Source of the DNA: Pleurotus djamor
Taxonomy: Eukaryota > Basidiomycota > Agaricomycetes > Agaricales > Pleurotaceae
DNA length: 13,040 nucleotides
Direction: 5' to 3'
NCBI GenBank assembly: GCA_029747585.1
Contig: JAPEVF010001167.1
Coordinates: 1 to 13,040 of the forward strand
How positions within the stretch are numbered: position 1 is the first letter of the stretch; every line of letters starts with the position of its first letter. Shown here in pieces: positions 1 through 9,604 of the stretch. Both the position numbers and the translations under genes were made by a program. A model generated the notes under the pieces. It saw only the letters and a program-made list of their open reading frames with translations, did no database searches and was not told the DNA's origin.

Positions 1-2
1 AC

Positions 3-485
3 CTTCTTCGACTTCTCCCTCGCACCACTTGGGACGACAGCTCTTCGTTTGACGGCGTCTTGCGTGATATGCTCAAAGGAGATGATTTCTTGGATGAAGG
101 TGGTGAGGAGTCAACGGGTAAAGAAGATGAGGTCGCTGCCCTTACCATGGCACTCGAACGACGGGCTCGGTGGATGGAAGTGCAGCTCTCGAAGTTGGAG
201 GAATTGCATCGAGATATCAACAACGCTGCGGTTCGAGCGGTGTTGTCTTTCAACGACAGCGGCTGGGACCGTCGCGGCGCTCTTCCCAAGTCTGGAAATT
301 CTTTGAAACGCTTGGATTCTATCGGCATCATCAAGGATGACGAATCCACTAGACCTTTGACCATTGAGGAGCTTGAACAAAAGCTCGCTGTTGCAAAGGA
401 AGCGGCCATTTTCGCGGAGGGCGAGCTTCGGGAGGCGATGATAAAGATGCAGGAAATACAACCCGAGGATGTAGATTCTTTCTGA
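3..485 (+). CDS. C-terminal part of an unrecognised helical acidic protein (5' end outside window)
   Basis: The frame is open from the window edge to a TGA at 483-485, giving 160 residues with no start needed inside the window. I do not recognise the family. The segment is charged and probably mostly alpha-helical: a glutamate/aspartate-rich stretch is followed by a helix with spaced leucines (ARWMEVQLSKLEELHRDI) and then a second helix (IEELEQKLAVAKEAAIFAEG) that could form a coiled coil. The middle part (GWDRRGALPKSGNSLKRLDS) looks loop-like. No membrane segment or zinc motif is visible. It is convergent with the D-lactate dehydrogenase gene, their stop codons being 116 bp apart. Coding status is supported by the long open frame and its amphipathic composition; function is unknown. 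Confidence 0.65.
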   Translation, partial: LLRLLPRTTWDDSSSFDGVLRDMLKGDDFLDEGGEESTGKEDEVAALTMALERRARWMEVQLSKLEELHRDINNAAVRAVLSFNDSGWDRRGALPKSGNSLKRLDSIGIIKDDESTRPLTIEELEQKLAVAKEAAIFAEGELREAMIKMQEIQPEDVDSF

Positions 486-601
486 GTGGCACTTCGTAGT
501 TACCTTGGATTTACTCTCTTTACACTCCTTTCTCATCACGCAGCAATATCGCATCAATCATTCATTGACCTACATAACACCCATCCCTACAATTTCAACC
601 A

Positions 602-3244
602 TTAATGTGAGGGTTTCTTCTCGCTAGTTCGTGACTCGGGATACAGCTGTAATCCACGAAAGTCAGTGATCGACGAGGCTAAGTACTTAGAATGGCCTCT
701 CACCTTTCCTGGATTGAAGAGGTTGTGGGGGTCGATAGCCTTCTTGACGGTCTTCATAAGTTCGACAGTGCCCGGACCAAGTTCGTCGACGAGATATTCT
801 TTCTTACCCACACCAACACCATGCTCGCCCGTGCCTACATGTAAAACGACGCATCAGCGCGAAATTCAATAGCAACCAAGGAGAGGACTTACACGTCCCA
901 TCCAAAGCGATAGCGCGATGGACCAAACGGTGGACGGCTTGGGACACTGCCTCGAGCTCCTCAGGCGTCTTGAACAGGAGCAATGCATGGAAATTGCCAT
1001 CGCCGACGTGACCGACGATGGTACTCTTCAGACCAGCTTCCGCAAGATCTTGCTTGGTCTCGTAGACGAGCTGCGGGAGACGAGACACGGGTACACTAGA
1101 AGGGCCATCCAATATAAGCACTTCCTGCAAGTACGCTGGTTATTCACATAAGACGATGGAGAGAAACGCACCAAACGTCTGTCGTCCAAGCCCGACAATC
1201 CGGGTTAGCCGCTAAACTGGATGTCAAAGCATACTTGCGGTTCTCCCACAGGTCAGCAGCCTCCTGATCGGTGGCGGCGAATGTAAATCGCATGCCTTCG
1301 TGCCTCTTTATGATCGACTGGATGACCTTGGATGCGAGGCGAACGGCGACATCGTCGCCTTGGATTTTGAAGAAAAGGCTATCTTGGACAGGGTACGGAC
1401 GATCAACGAGGCCGGCTTGGTTGATTGCGCTCATCACTGGAAGGCAGAGACACAGAAAGACGCCGATTTTAGGCCGGGTTTAGTTACTGGGTGAATATAC
1501 TTACTGTGGCTATCCAGGAGTTCGACACATTCTAAGCAAAGGATAGAGGTTCGTGACGTGGTGAGAGAGAGGAGATTAGGCGAACGCACGAATATGCGAT
1601 CCGTAGGGAGAGTTCAGTATTTCTTGGACAGCACTAACGGCATGGTGGACGTCAGGGAATTGAGCCATTGCAACTTTGGTGGGAAGCAAGGGGGCGAGCC
1701 TGAGGGTGGCTATTTAACGGAATCAGTGTATCATGATGAGGCGAACGCAATTTATATGTCTGTCTACCTTCAGTAACAATTCCCAACGTTCCTTCGGCAC
1801 CGATAAACAATTTAGTGGTATCGAAGCCAGCCGAGGATTTTCTTGCTCTTCTCCGAGTTTTGATGACCTCACCATTGGGAAGCACTACCGTCTAAACTGG
1901 ACGTTCGTACGAGGATTACTGCTGTAAACTGGGTAGCGCACGTACAAGATTGAGGAACCATTCAGCTGCAAGCGGACGGTCAGGTTCAACTAATATTACG
2001 CCTAGATGATTCATCTACTCTCACCTTTCGCGGTACCGTAACGAACGGCGTTGGCTAGAGGCTCGTCAATGCATGCACAAGGTATCACATTGAAGAGCAT
2101 TACGAACTGCCGCTGCAACCAGTACCAACCATCCCTCCAATAGTCTATACGAATGCTTTAGGGTACCTCTTACACAGGCGAGAACCTATATCTCACCGCT
2201 CCGGGACCTGGATCGAGCTATCATGCAGAGTTTGAGTAAAACAGACAGATCGTGTCAACGCTAGCTTACTGGGAAGAAAAGGGGAATTCCTTTCTCCTTC
2301 AATGTGTCATTAATGTCCTCCCATCGCGCACCAGCTTGGCATATGATGTCTGAGTCGGCCTCTACACAAGACACGTAAACTCCGCATGGTTGTATACAGA
2401 AGCATGGTTTGAAGCGCACCATTAATCTGGATGATTCGATCCATCCCAGACATGTCGATGCAGATACTCCCGCTGGGAAACTGAAAGATTAATTGATGAT
2501 ATTAGTACGAATCAAGTTTAGCAGTGATGGCATACTCACGCCTGCAAAATGACCTTCTAGACTGGTTGCCCCGCTATATGCGGTTATTGGAACTTTGTAT
2601 TGACGTGAGATGTTGACAATGGCTACTACATCTTCTGTTGACTTCGGCCGCACCTATTTCATTGCGAGAATTGGCTGAAAATGAGCCAACGAAAGTAAAT
2701 GCGCTTACAATGACGGCGTGCGGCGAAGAAGGGTGATACGAATTCTCACTGGAACCATACGTTTTCAAGTCGTCTGGATTGGTGTCGACTTGGCCTTCAC
2801 CTGGCAACGCTTTCCGGAGCTGTTCTATGGCAATTTTAAGCTCTTCGTGGGACGCATACGTCCCCAGCGATCGTGTTTCACTTTCGGAGGACTACTAGCA
2901 GAATGATGTCATCGTGTAACGTGTTTATCCTTTGCATGGATACGGACCCTGGAGTAGTACAAACCCCCTTCTATCAACCCAGCTGTTGCAAGGCCAGATA
3001 ATGCGGCCAGCAGAAGGACTCTCGGCCTGTCTGACGAAGAAGTGGTCCTAGAAGAAGAGCTCGAATACGGGCGACGGTTTCTTGGCAAGGTCGACCATTG
3101 TTGCGGACGGTGAGCAGAAAGAAGAAAGTTGGTGGATGTAGTGGTAAGAGGGAAAGAGGGAACCGAGGAAGATCGGTAGCGAGTAGGCGTTGGGGCGACG
3201 ATCGCCCTAGCGTTAGCAAGAAATTGAATGGACGCTCTGAACAT
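602..3244 (-). CDS. DLD1: D-lactate dehydrogenase (cytochrome), mitochondrial, FAD-linked
   Basis: This enzyme oxidises D-lactate to pyruvate and passes electrons to cytochrome c. Proposed exons (high to low): 3244-2948, 2891-2709, 2653-2540, 2480-2420, 2361-2270, 2217-2197, 2144-2108, 2054-2025, 1965-1946, 1891-1768, 1709-1590, 1531-1505, 1436-1172, 1095-893, 834-704, 646-602. They sum to 1770 nt, one open frame of 589 residues, close to yeast Dld1. Residues 1-60 are rich in Arg and Ser and free of acidic residues, as in a mitochondrial presequence; 76-97 is a likely membrane anchor. The FAD-binding domain shows [10 protein letters not shown] (186-195), LDPGPGATIGG and [10 protein letters not shown]. 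The FAD-oxidase C domain has [10 protein letters not shown] (491-500) and [12 protein letters not shown], and the protein ends NPGKLYPE. The start is the first ATG giving the presequence. Least certain is the first splice (GTCCGT donor, TAGTAG acceptor). Confidence 0.93.
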
Positions 3245-3355
3245 CGTTCTACACGTGACCCGAAGCTCAAGGCCGCGCTTGGGCCATGCGGCTAAATACG
3301 ATGAGTAAGTCCACGGAAATGCCCAAGCTCTCTTTGGACTCGGACTTCCACATTG
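3245..3355. promoter_or_regulatory. Short shared intergenic region between divergent DLD1 and F-box genes
   Basis: Only 111 bp separate the ATG of the D-lactate dehydrogenase gene (3244, minus) from that of the F-box gene (3356, plus). Both 5' leaders and the core promoters must lie here or overlap the neighbouring genes. A palindromic CACGTG (3252-3257), the E-box bound by bHLH factors, lies 8 bp upstream of the DLD1 ATG, so it may be leader rather than promoter. I see no TATA box. Calling it bidirectional is inference from spacing. Confidence 0.5.
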
Positions 3356-5323
3356 ATGCTCATCGCCCAGCACGACGTGCAAGATGAAGGCGCCCCAATA
3401 TGGCCTTCGCTGCTGCTAGAAGTACCCACAGATGTTCTGTTTCAGGTCAGCTAGATTGATTCCTACTCGCACCGAACCCATCCGAGCCATTTGATGTAGA
3501 TATTCCAATGGGTTGAACCGCAGGACATCATCACCCTTGCACAGCAAGTAGATCCAATACGCGCTTTCTTGGACTCCCCGGATGCGCTTTCTCTGTGGAA
3601 ATCCATATTTGAGGCGCATCCAATCGCTAGGGACTGCCCTGCTCCTCCCTGTCCGGAATTTACCTCGTTTATTCAGTGGGCGGACTTACTATATGCGCCG
3701 CTGATATGCCAGGCAAGTCTTTGTTTCCGTATCTCAGCCCAATCGGTTGCTGAAGAGATCCAATAGCTCTGTGGCAGGGCTGCCTCTGTACCGGATTTCT
3801 GTATCCTTCGTCGGCTCTGTGATGATCAGTGTCTCGGCGACCCCGATCTGTACGTCGATTGGACCGCTGTCTTGGAAAGACCGCCGTTCTAATGTGCCCG
3901 TANNAGAATGACATTCTTCCGCGAAGGCGAAACTGCCGAGGTTGAACCAATATGGGATATGGTCCCGTACACTTCAATTACACGTGGGCTCCGATGATTT
4001 TACTCTCCGCGACTTGCCATCGATATCCTCCATCTAGGTTGGGAGAATGCTAGATTCGTCACCATCCGAAGATACTGGAAGGGCGACTTTGACGACGTAC
4101 AAAACAAACTGTCTGGATTCCTTCAAACAGACGATCAAGAAACCTTCATAGCTGAAAGGAAAAGTTATGTCGAAGGTCTACTCAAGGTATGCCTGTCAGA
4201 GCGCGGGAGTTGTCCCCTCTCTTATATCAAATACGCAGCACAGCAAATTATGTATGCCTTGGCTTGGACATCTCCATATCCAGGCTGAAGCAGTTCGTCG
4301 GGAGAAGAGAGCTAAATTCGTCAACGAGTATGTGCGTCCCTTCAACATACCTGGCTCTCTACTAAATCCGGCTTTATGAAGTATGAAGGCACGATGTATC
4401 GACTATGGCTTCTCCGTGAAGGAAGTCGACCGAGGAATGAACCGCCTGTACCGTCTCGATCCAGATTACGAACTGACGGATAACAGTGAGCGAAACCAAT
4501 TCTATGCGCCATTGGACTTCAGGTCTTATCGCATTCAGAATGGCAGACACTTTTGCCTCAGATCGTCGCGATCCTTAAGCCACTCCAGAAAACCCGGGCG
4601 GTTGATGACGAAGCCATGCGCGTTCAACGTCGGAAGGACCTTGTCAGCAGAGCGTACGCCTCATACATCAAAACACTTCCCGCAACGAAATGGCACTACA
4701 CCCCTTTCGAAGAAGTCATTTTGCAGGACTTGTATGTGATGATTCACGATGGGTCAGACCACACCTTGGACGATCCCAAGTTTAAAGAATCCCACCTCTT
4801 CCCTCGCTTTGCCGAATCGACGCGGTCTGAAGCCTGGCGTATGCGAAAGCAACTCGAAGGCGATATCATCAAGTCGGGGTTATTGGATGACAACGAAAAC
4901 GCACTGAAGGAAGATGCGAACATTATTGATAGAGCGTTCGCCGTCTTTGTTTGCCCGAATTTGAAGGGTAAACCACGTCGACTTCATTGCTTGATCGCAT
5001 GGACGGGTATTTGGTCTACTATCAACTACCTCAATCAACCTGTCCGTACCATTCGTTTTGCGGCGAAGGGTTATCAGGCTGTCAAAGCTATCGCGGACCT
5101 TCTGGAAGTCGACTCGTTTCAGCTGCTCCCATCTGAACTGGACCGGTTGAATCTTCGTGTGGTGTGTAATAGCTGCCCCTTCAAGACGGTTGATGAACAT
5201 AAAGTCAAAGACGTGCTTACATGGCGTGAATATGTGGGTCTGCCTATCTCTGCGGATTTTGTCTGGGGACTCATCTCATGGTAGATCGAGCACTTTGCTG
5301 ATGAAGGTTACTGGAATCCCATG
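3356..5323 (+). CDS. F-box protein with Cys-pair motif, 3' end truncated at the retroelement junction
   Basis: Probable substrate adaptor of an SCF ubiquitin ligase. Proposed exons: 3356-3445, 3500-3712, 3767-3849, 3907-3983, 4038-4186, 4239-4327, 4382-4485, 4539-5233, 5285-5323; together 1539 nt, 513 open codons. The F-box spans about residues 20-65 (LLLEVPTDVLFQ across intron 1 to IFQWVEPQDIITL, then AFLDSPDALSLWKSIF). A Cys pair follows (ICQLCGRA, about 99-106), then a charged helical region and a late CNSC pair that may form a zinc finger with following His. The second intron (3713-3766) starts GCAAGT, so it is of GC-AG type. The third (3850-3906) removes an in-frame TAA and contains two ambiguous bases (3903-3904). 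The fourth removes a TGA. The last exon runs straight into retroelement sequence, so the natural C-terminus and stop are absent. The fold assignment rests on motif recognition; the target is unknown. Confidence 0.78.
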
Positions 5324-6759
5324 NGGGGATGACGGCCAGTGTCGAGGATGAACGGCGTTTGCTGAGTCGTATTGTGGATGTGGTTGTTGTATGCGAATTC
5401 CGCCATTGGCAAAAGTTGAGCCCAGTTGTTCTGACGCTGATTGGTGTAAGTCCGAAGGTACTGTTCCAGTTCTTGATTACACCGTTCGGTCTGACCATCT
5501 GTTTGAGGATGGTAAGACGTCGATGCTGCAAGTTGAATCCCGAGTTTTTCGTAAATTTCCCGCGTGAACTCCGCAATGAACTGCGTTCCACGATCTGAGA
5601 CAACGGCGTTCGGAAGCCCGTGGAGTTTCCAGACATGCTGAAGGAACAAGTTGGCCGCACCCAATGCCGAAACGGTGGTGTGTGTCGGGATGAAGTGAGC
5701 TCGTTTACTGACATAGTCAACCACATTCATGATGGCATCATAACCATCAGACTGAGGGAGCTCAACAATAAAGTCGACACTGATGCGCTTCCACCGCTCT
5801 TCCGGGATTTCCAACGGCGTTAGCTCTCCCAACGGCATTCGGCGTTGAGGCTTGGTGCGAAGACACAAGTCACAATGCTTGGTGTAGGAGCCGATGTAGC
5901 GAGAGAGGTTGGGCCACCAGTAGTTGCGGGATACGAGTTCCAATGTCTTGAAACGACCAGGGTGTCCAGCTACCTTGGAGTCGTGGTGCTGTTCAACGAT
6001 ACGGCGTCGAAGATCTCCGGTATTCGGCACATAGACTTTGCCTCGAAAAAGCAACAGACCATTGTCTTCTTCCCATTCTGAACCCCGAACGGCCTTGCGT
6101 GAACCCCGAAGCTTTTTGACTTCGAGAGCGGCTTTGGCAACAGGTTCTTCCAGAGTCCCAGAGCGCAATCCCGCGCGGATTTCACCCAGAATACCTATTT
6201 CCTCCCCTTCCAACGCCGTTTCGACTGCTCGAACGGCGAAGAAAGCGGGTTTCAAAAGTACTTGGTTCTGGTTGTCGTCCTTTCCATTGCCATGGTCAGC
6301 GCGGCGGGATAGAGCATCGGGTTTCCCCATAGAACGGCCAGGTCGGTGGTGAAGAGTGAAATCGAAGCGGGATAAGTAGAGAGACCATCTAGCTTGACGG
6401 CGATTGAGTTTCTGCGCCTTGGTGAAATACTCTAGATTTTTGTGGTCAGTCCATATCTCGAACTCCGATTCAGCACCTTCCAGGTAATGCCGCCATTCTT
6501 CAAGTCCACGAATAATTGAGAGCATCTCTTTATCGTGAATCTCGTAGTTGCGCTCTGCCGGGGATAGGGATTTGGAAAAGAACGCCACAGGATGCCATTT
6601 GTCGTCCTCGGGGTTTAACTGCGAGAGAACGGCGCCAGTTGCAAAGTCTGAGCTGTCAGCCTCAAGTCGCCATGGCCGGGATTCGATGGGAGCCGCCAGG
6701 ATGGGTTCAGAGGTGATGAGTCCCTTGATCTGCTCGAACGCCGTTCTGTCCAAGTCCAT
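5308..6759 (-). CDS. pol: Retrotransposon pol, RNase H and integrase part
   Basis: Open frame of 483 residues; the first ATG at 6759 is probably not a real start, since the frame continues pol after a one-base shift. RNase H (about 1-150) degrades the RNA strand during reverse transcription and shows LEADSSDFATG (Asp35), HDKEMLSIIRG (Glu78) and WTDHKNLEYF (Asp105). Integrase follows, with the HHCC zinc domain (HHDSKVAGH, then CDLC at 296-299) and the core Asp329 (ISVDF), Asp389 (VVSDRGTQF) and Glu425 (GQTERCNQ); 35 residues lie between the last two, the expected D,D-35-E spacing. One base is ambiguous (5324): the codon CNC sits in GRHP-x-MGF. The frame stops two residues later (TAA, 5308-5310) because element sequence ends, so the C-terminal DNA-binding part is absent and this copy cannot be fully functional. 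Confidence 0.9.
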   Translation of the reverse strand: MDLDRTAFEQIKGLITSEPILAAPIESRPWRLEADSSDFATGAVLSQLNPEDDKWHPVAFFSKSLSPAERNYEIHDKEMLSIIRGLEEWRHYLEGAESEFEIWTDHKNLEYFTKAQKLNRRQARWSLYLSRFDFTLHHRPGRSMGKPDALSRRADHGNGKDDNQNQVLLKPAFFAVRAVETALEGEEIGILGEIRAGLRSGTLEEPVAKAALEVKKLRGSRKAVRGSEWEEDNGLLLFRGKVYVPNTGDLRRRIVEQHHDSKVAGHPGRFKTLELVSRNYWWPNLSRYIGSYTKHCDLCLRTKPQRRMPLGELTPLEIPEERWKRISVDFIVELPQSDGYDAIMNVVDYVSKRAHFIPTHTTVSALGAANLFLQHVWKLHGLPNAVVSDRGTQFIAEFTREIYEKLGIQLAASTSYHPQTDGQTERCNQELEQYLRTYTNQRQNNWAQLLPMAEFAYNNHIHNTTQQTPFILDTGRHPXMGFQ

Positions 6760-8777
6760 TCTTTGGCGTTCTGAATGTCGAATAGCGGTCGAGCGATGTG
6801 CGAGTAGTCCTTCATGAAACGCCGATAGAAGTTGACGAAACCCAGGAAAGACTGGAGTTCAGTCTGATTCCGGGGTTCAGGCCACTCTGCGACACCAGCA
6901 ATCTTGGCGGGATCCATCTCGACTTTGCCTTCAGAGACCACCACTCCCAGGTATTCAATCTTGGTCTGTTCGAACTCGCATTTTTCAGGTCGAAGATAAA
7001 GTTTGTTGTCTTGCAATATCTTCAAGACTCGCCGAAGCACCTTCCGGTGTTCGTCTCGGGATTCGGTGAAGATGAGGATGTCATCCAAGTAGATAACAAC
7101 CACACCTTCAGTAATCAAATCCCGAAACAAGTCGTTCATCATGGTTTGGAAAGTGCCGGGGGAGTTGGTGAGACCGAAAAACATGACAAGGGGTTCGAAG
7201 AGACCGCGGTTCGTCCTGAACGCCGCCTTCCATTCATCGCCTTCCTTGATCCTGACATTGTTGTAGCCCCAGCGAACATCGAGCTTGGTAAAGTAGCGTG
7301 CATTCTTTAACTTGTCGACAAGTTCAGAAATGAGCGGGATTGGATACCGATTCTTGATAGTCATGGAGTTCAATTTTCGGTAGTCCTGCACAAGTCTGAG
7401 AGAACCATCTTTCTTCTTGATGAAGAATACCGGGGACGCCATTGGGGATTTCGAAGGGCGTATGCGACCGGTATTCAAGTTCTCTTCGATGAAAGCGTCG
7501 AGTTCGCGCTGTTCGACTGGGGACAAGGGATACACTTTGCAGTTGGCTGGCTCAGAACCATCAACCAACTCAATGGCATGGTCCCATGGTCGGGATTGGG
7601 GAAGTTCGTCGAATGCCTCCTTGGCGAATACCGACTCGAACTCCGTAAAGAGGTCTGGGAAGTCGGCATTCCGGGATTCGACTGCCTTGTTCTTCTGAAA
7701 GGCGATTGCAAGGCGTTGGGAGATGGTTTCAGATGCACGAATTTCCATGGATCGAATCTGAACGGCGTAGTCCGGCGTTGGAGGTGGGATTGCAGAGAAG
7801 AGACGATCTCCGGCATTCGGCTCGTAGACATCTGGGTCATCAGAGTCGTCTGTCTCCAACAGCGCAGGCAAGTCCACAGGTTCGTCATCAATGAACGGCG
7901 TTGGACCGAGTCGGCATTGGCGCAAGTGTCGGGATTCGCGATGTCGAATCCGGCGAATCTCTTTGAGTTCCTCACGGCAAGTACTGCAAACTCGAGGGCA
8001 ACGGCTCATTTTGACTTCTTTGGTTTGCCAGTCGACCTCGGGGTTGTGTTCCTTGAGCCAAGAGTAGCCGACAATGATATCTTGCTTGCCAATGTTGGTG
8101 ACTGCGAATAGCGCCCGCTCAGAGTGATCCTTGTAGCGCAAAACCAAGTCCACAACTTCACGAATGGAGCCTTCCTGATTCATGGTGCCGTCAACGTTGT
8201 AGACCGGGATTGGGGATGAGAGAGGCCTTGTCGAAAAACCACATTTCTCAACGTAGTTGGGGTGGATGAACAATCCCGACGCTCCGCTGTCAAGGAGGGC
8301 ATGCAAAAGGAAGCGGGATTCGGTATCAGTTGCTTGAACGGAGATGTCCATGTCCAACGAGAGAGCGGACGGCGTTGCCGAGACTTGAAACCTCTTGGGT
8401 AGTCGTTTCTCCCAGCCAGGCCTTCGGGTTTTGGGGGGTGTTGGTACACCTTTGCTTTCCTGCGGGGTATCGGGATTTGCTGGTGCAGGTGCGGGATTCG
8501 TTTCCGTTACCACACTTGGCTCTTCCACTGGGAGGCAGGAGAAGCGATTGAACGCCGTTGACGGTGTACCAGGGATTCGTCGGCGTTGGGGCAGTTCCTT
8601 CGTCTTGTCTTTGACTCGGGGGTTCGTGATGGTTGATTGCAGCAGGGATTGGGAGAGAGGGAGGTGCTTGTTCAGGGAGGTCGACGGTTTCCAACGGCGT
8701 TCGGGATTCAGCAGCGCGGAACGCAGAGTTGGCTTGCATATTGTTCCAGATGGTTTGTGCTGCTGTGTACCAGCCAA
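6615..8777 (-). CDS. pol: Retrotransposon pol, protease and reverse transcriptase part
   Basis: Open frame of 720 residues; only from about 8557 downward is it likely translated, since the first 75 residues are the alternate frame of gag. The aspartic protease shows ALLDSGASGLFIH (catalytic Asp163 of the DSGA). A Cys cluster (CPRVCSTC, 260-267) and an acidic linker follow. Reverse transcriptase has LRLVQDYRKLN, NRYPIPLI, FTKLDVRWGYNNVRI and the active-site YLDD (563-566), then the thumb and LQSFLGFVNFYRRFM. After EWTWTE the frame is lost: RNase H resumes in another frame at about 6750, so a small indel or a sequencing error lies at 6737-6750. Entry from gag needs a -1 shift near 8551-8559. 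All RT catalytic residues are intact. Confidence 0.9.
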   Translation of the reverse strand: MAGTQQHKPSGTICKPTLRSALLNPERRWKPSTSLNKHLPLSQSLLQSTITNPRVKDKTKELPQRRRIPGTPSTAFNRFSCLPVEEPSVVTETNPAPAPANPDTPQESKGVPTPPKTRRPGWEKRLPKRFQVSATPSALSLDMDISVQATDTESRFLLHALLDSGASGLFIHPNYVEKCGFSTRPLSSPIPVYNVDGTMNQEGSIREVVDLVLRYKDHSERALFAVTNIGKQDIIVGYSWLKEHNPEVDWQTKEVKMSRCPRVCSTCREELKEIRRIRHRESRHLRQCRLGPTPFIDDEPVDLPALLETDDSDDPDVYEPNAGDRLFSAIPPPTPDYAVQIRSMEIRASETISQRLAIAFQKNKAVESRNADFPDLFTEFESVFAKEAFDELPQSRPWDHAIELVDGSEPANCKVYPLSPVEQRELDAFIEENLNTGRIRPSKSPMASPVFFIKKKDGSLRLVQDYRKLNSMTIKNRYPIPLISELVDKLKNARYFTKLDVRWGYNNVRIKEGDEWKAAFRTNRGLFEPLVMFFGLTNSPGTFQTMMNDLFRDLITEGVVVIYLDDILIFTESRDEHRKVLRRVLKILQDNKLYLRPEKCEFEQTKIEYLGVVVSEGKVEMDPAKIAGVAEWPEPRNQTELQSFLGFVNFYRRFMKDYSHIARPLFDIQNAKEWTWTERRSSRSRDSSPLNPSWRLPSNPGHGDLRLTAQTLQLAPFSRS

Positions 8778-9513
8778 TGGTGTCGTCGTCTCCGGGATTC
8801 AAAACCGAAGATTCTGCAATTTGGTCTTGAATGCCGCGGTGAAGACCTTTCCTGAACTTGAGTGTGAGCTGAGCACCAAGGGGGTAGTCTGCTTGGTCTG
8901 CCAATTCCTGGAATTCGTCTATGTATTCGTCAAAGGTCCGGTTGTGCTGATACCAGGTCGATGACTCGAGTTTAACTCGAGCCAGCTCCCTTTCATTCAG
9001 AGGAAAGAACCGAGATTTGAACGCCGTTTCGAACGCCGTCCAAGTAGTGGTGTTGGCGGTATTCATTCGAAAGCATCGGTTGGCATATTCCTGTGCACGA
9101 CCTTTGGAGAAATACGAGAGAGTCCAGAGAATGCGGGCTTGGTCGCTGACGAACAAGTCTGGACGGAGTTGGAACCAGATGTTCACGCTGTTGAGAAAGT
9201 GAACGCCGTTCGCCCTACTGCCGTCGAAGGCTGGAGGGTTGGCGGGTTTGAGTTTCTCACCGCGTGGGGCCGGGATTCGAACCGTAGACGGAGGAGTGAC
9301 CGGGGTTGGGGGTTCAGCCATGGGTGGAGATGGCGAACGGGGAGGGAGTTGCATGCGAGCTGCAATGGCATCAAGGGTTTGAGATATTTGCGCTATCGCA
9401 ATGCCTTGTGAGTCTGCCAATGCCGCTTGCTTTTGCAAGTCCGACCACAAGATACTGAGTGCTTGAACGGCGTTCGCTGGCAAGGCGACGGGCTGTCCAG
9501 GCATCGAACTCAT
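8326..9513 (-). CDS. gag: Retrotransposon gag (capsid) protein
   Basis: ATG at 9513 follows a 103-bp leader after the LTR. It encodes the structural protein of the virus-like particle. A Gln/Ala-rich helical N-terminus is followed by a Pro-rich linker (57-95) and the retrotransposon gag core, about 95-235: PPAFDGSRANGVHFLNS, WTAFETAFKSRFFPLNE, FDEYIDEFQELADQADY, LTLKFRKGLHRGI. No CCHC zinc knuckle is visible, which fits Tf1-like elements. The frame stays open to 8326, but meaningful gag sequence ends near residue 318 (NPWYTVNGV, about 8559), where the neighbouring frame takes up NRFSCLPVEE and the protease. The C-terminal 75 residues of this frame are therefore probably not part of the natural polyprotein. 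A -1 shift at that point would give a Gag-Pol fusion; no classical slippery heptamer is seen. Confidence 0.85.
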   Translation of the reverse strand: MSSMPGQPVALPANAVQALSILWSDLQKQAALADSQGIAIAQISQTLDAIAARMQLPPRSPSPPMAEPPTPVTPPSTVRIPAPRGEKLKPANPPAFDGSRANGVHFLNSVNIWFQLRPDLFVSDQARILWTLSYFSKGRAQEYANRCFRMNTANTTTWTAFETAFKSRFFPLNERELARVKLESSTWYQHNRTFDEYIDEFQELADQADYPLGAQLTLKFRKGLHRGIQDQIAESSVLNPGDDDTIGWYTAAQTIWNNMQANSAFRAAESRTPLETVDLPEQAPPSLPIPAAINHHEPPSQRQDEGTAPTPTNPWYTVNGVQSLLLPPSGRAKCGNGNESRTCTSKSRYPAGKQRCTNTPQNPKAWLGETTTQEVSSLGNAVRSLVGHGHLRSSN

Positions 9514-9604
9514 GGTTGGGTAGGGAGACGCAAGAGTAGTATTCGTTGAGGAATCGGGATTCGTTCCGGGATTCGAGAACGAATATACTGGTGCGTAGGG
9601 CGTG

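Noticed and set aside
2044..2052. AACGGCGTT copy in the D-lactate dehydrogenase gene
   Set aside because: It encodes N-A-V in the conserved TNAVRYGT stretch, so a single chance copy under protein constraint is enough explanation.
5324..5324. Single N taken as a scaffold gap at the element boundary
   Set aside because: The integrase frame stays open and family-like on both sides of the base, which fits one ambiguous base rather than a gap.
7578..8111. Plus-strand open frames inside the retroelement (also 6798-7310 and 8395-8964)
   Set aside because: They are antisense shadows of protease, RT and gag, which have unambiguous catalytic motifs on the minus strand.
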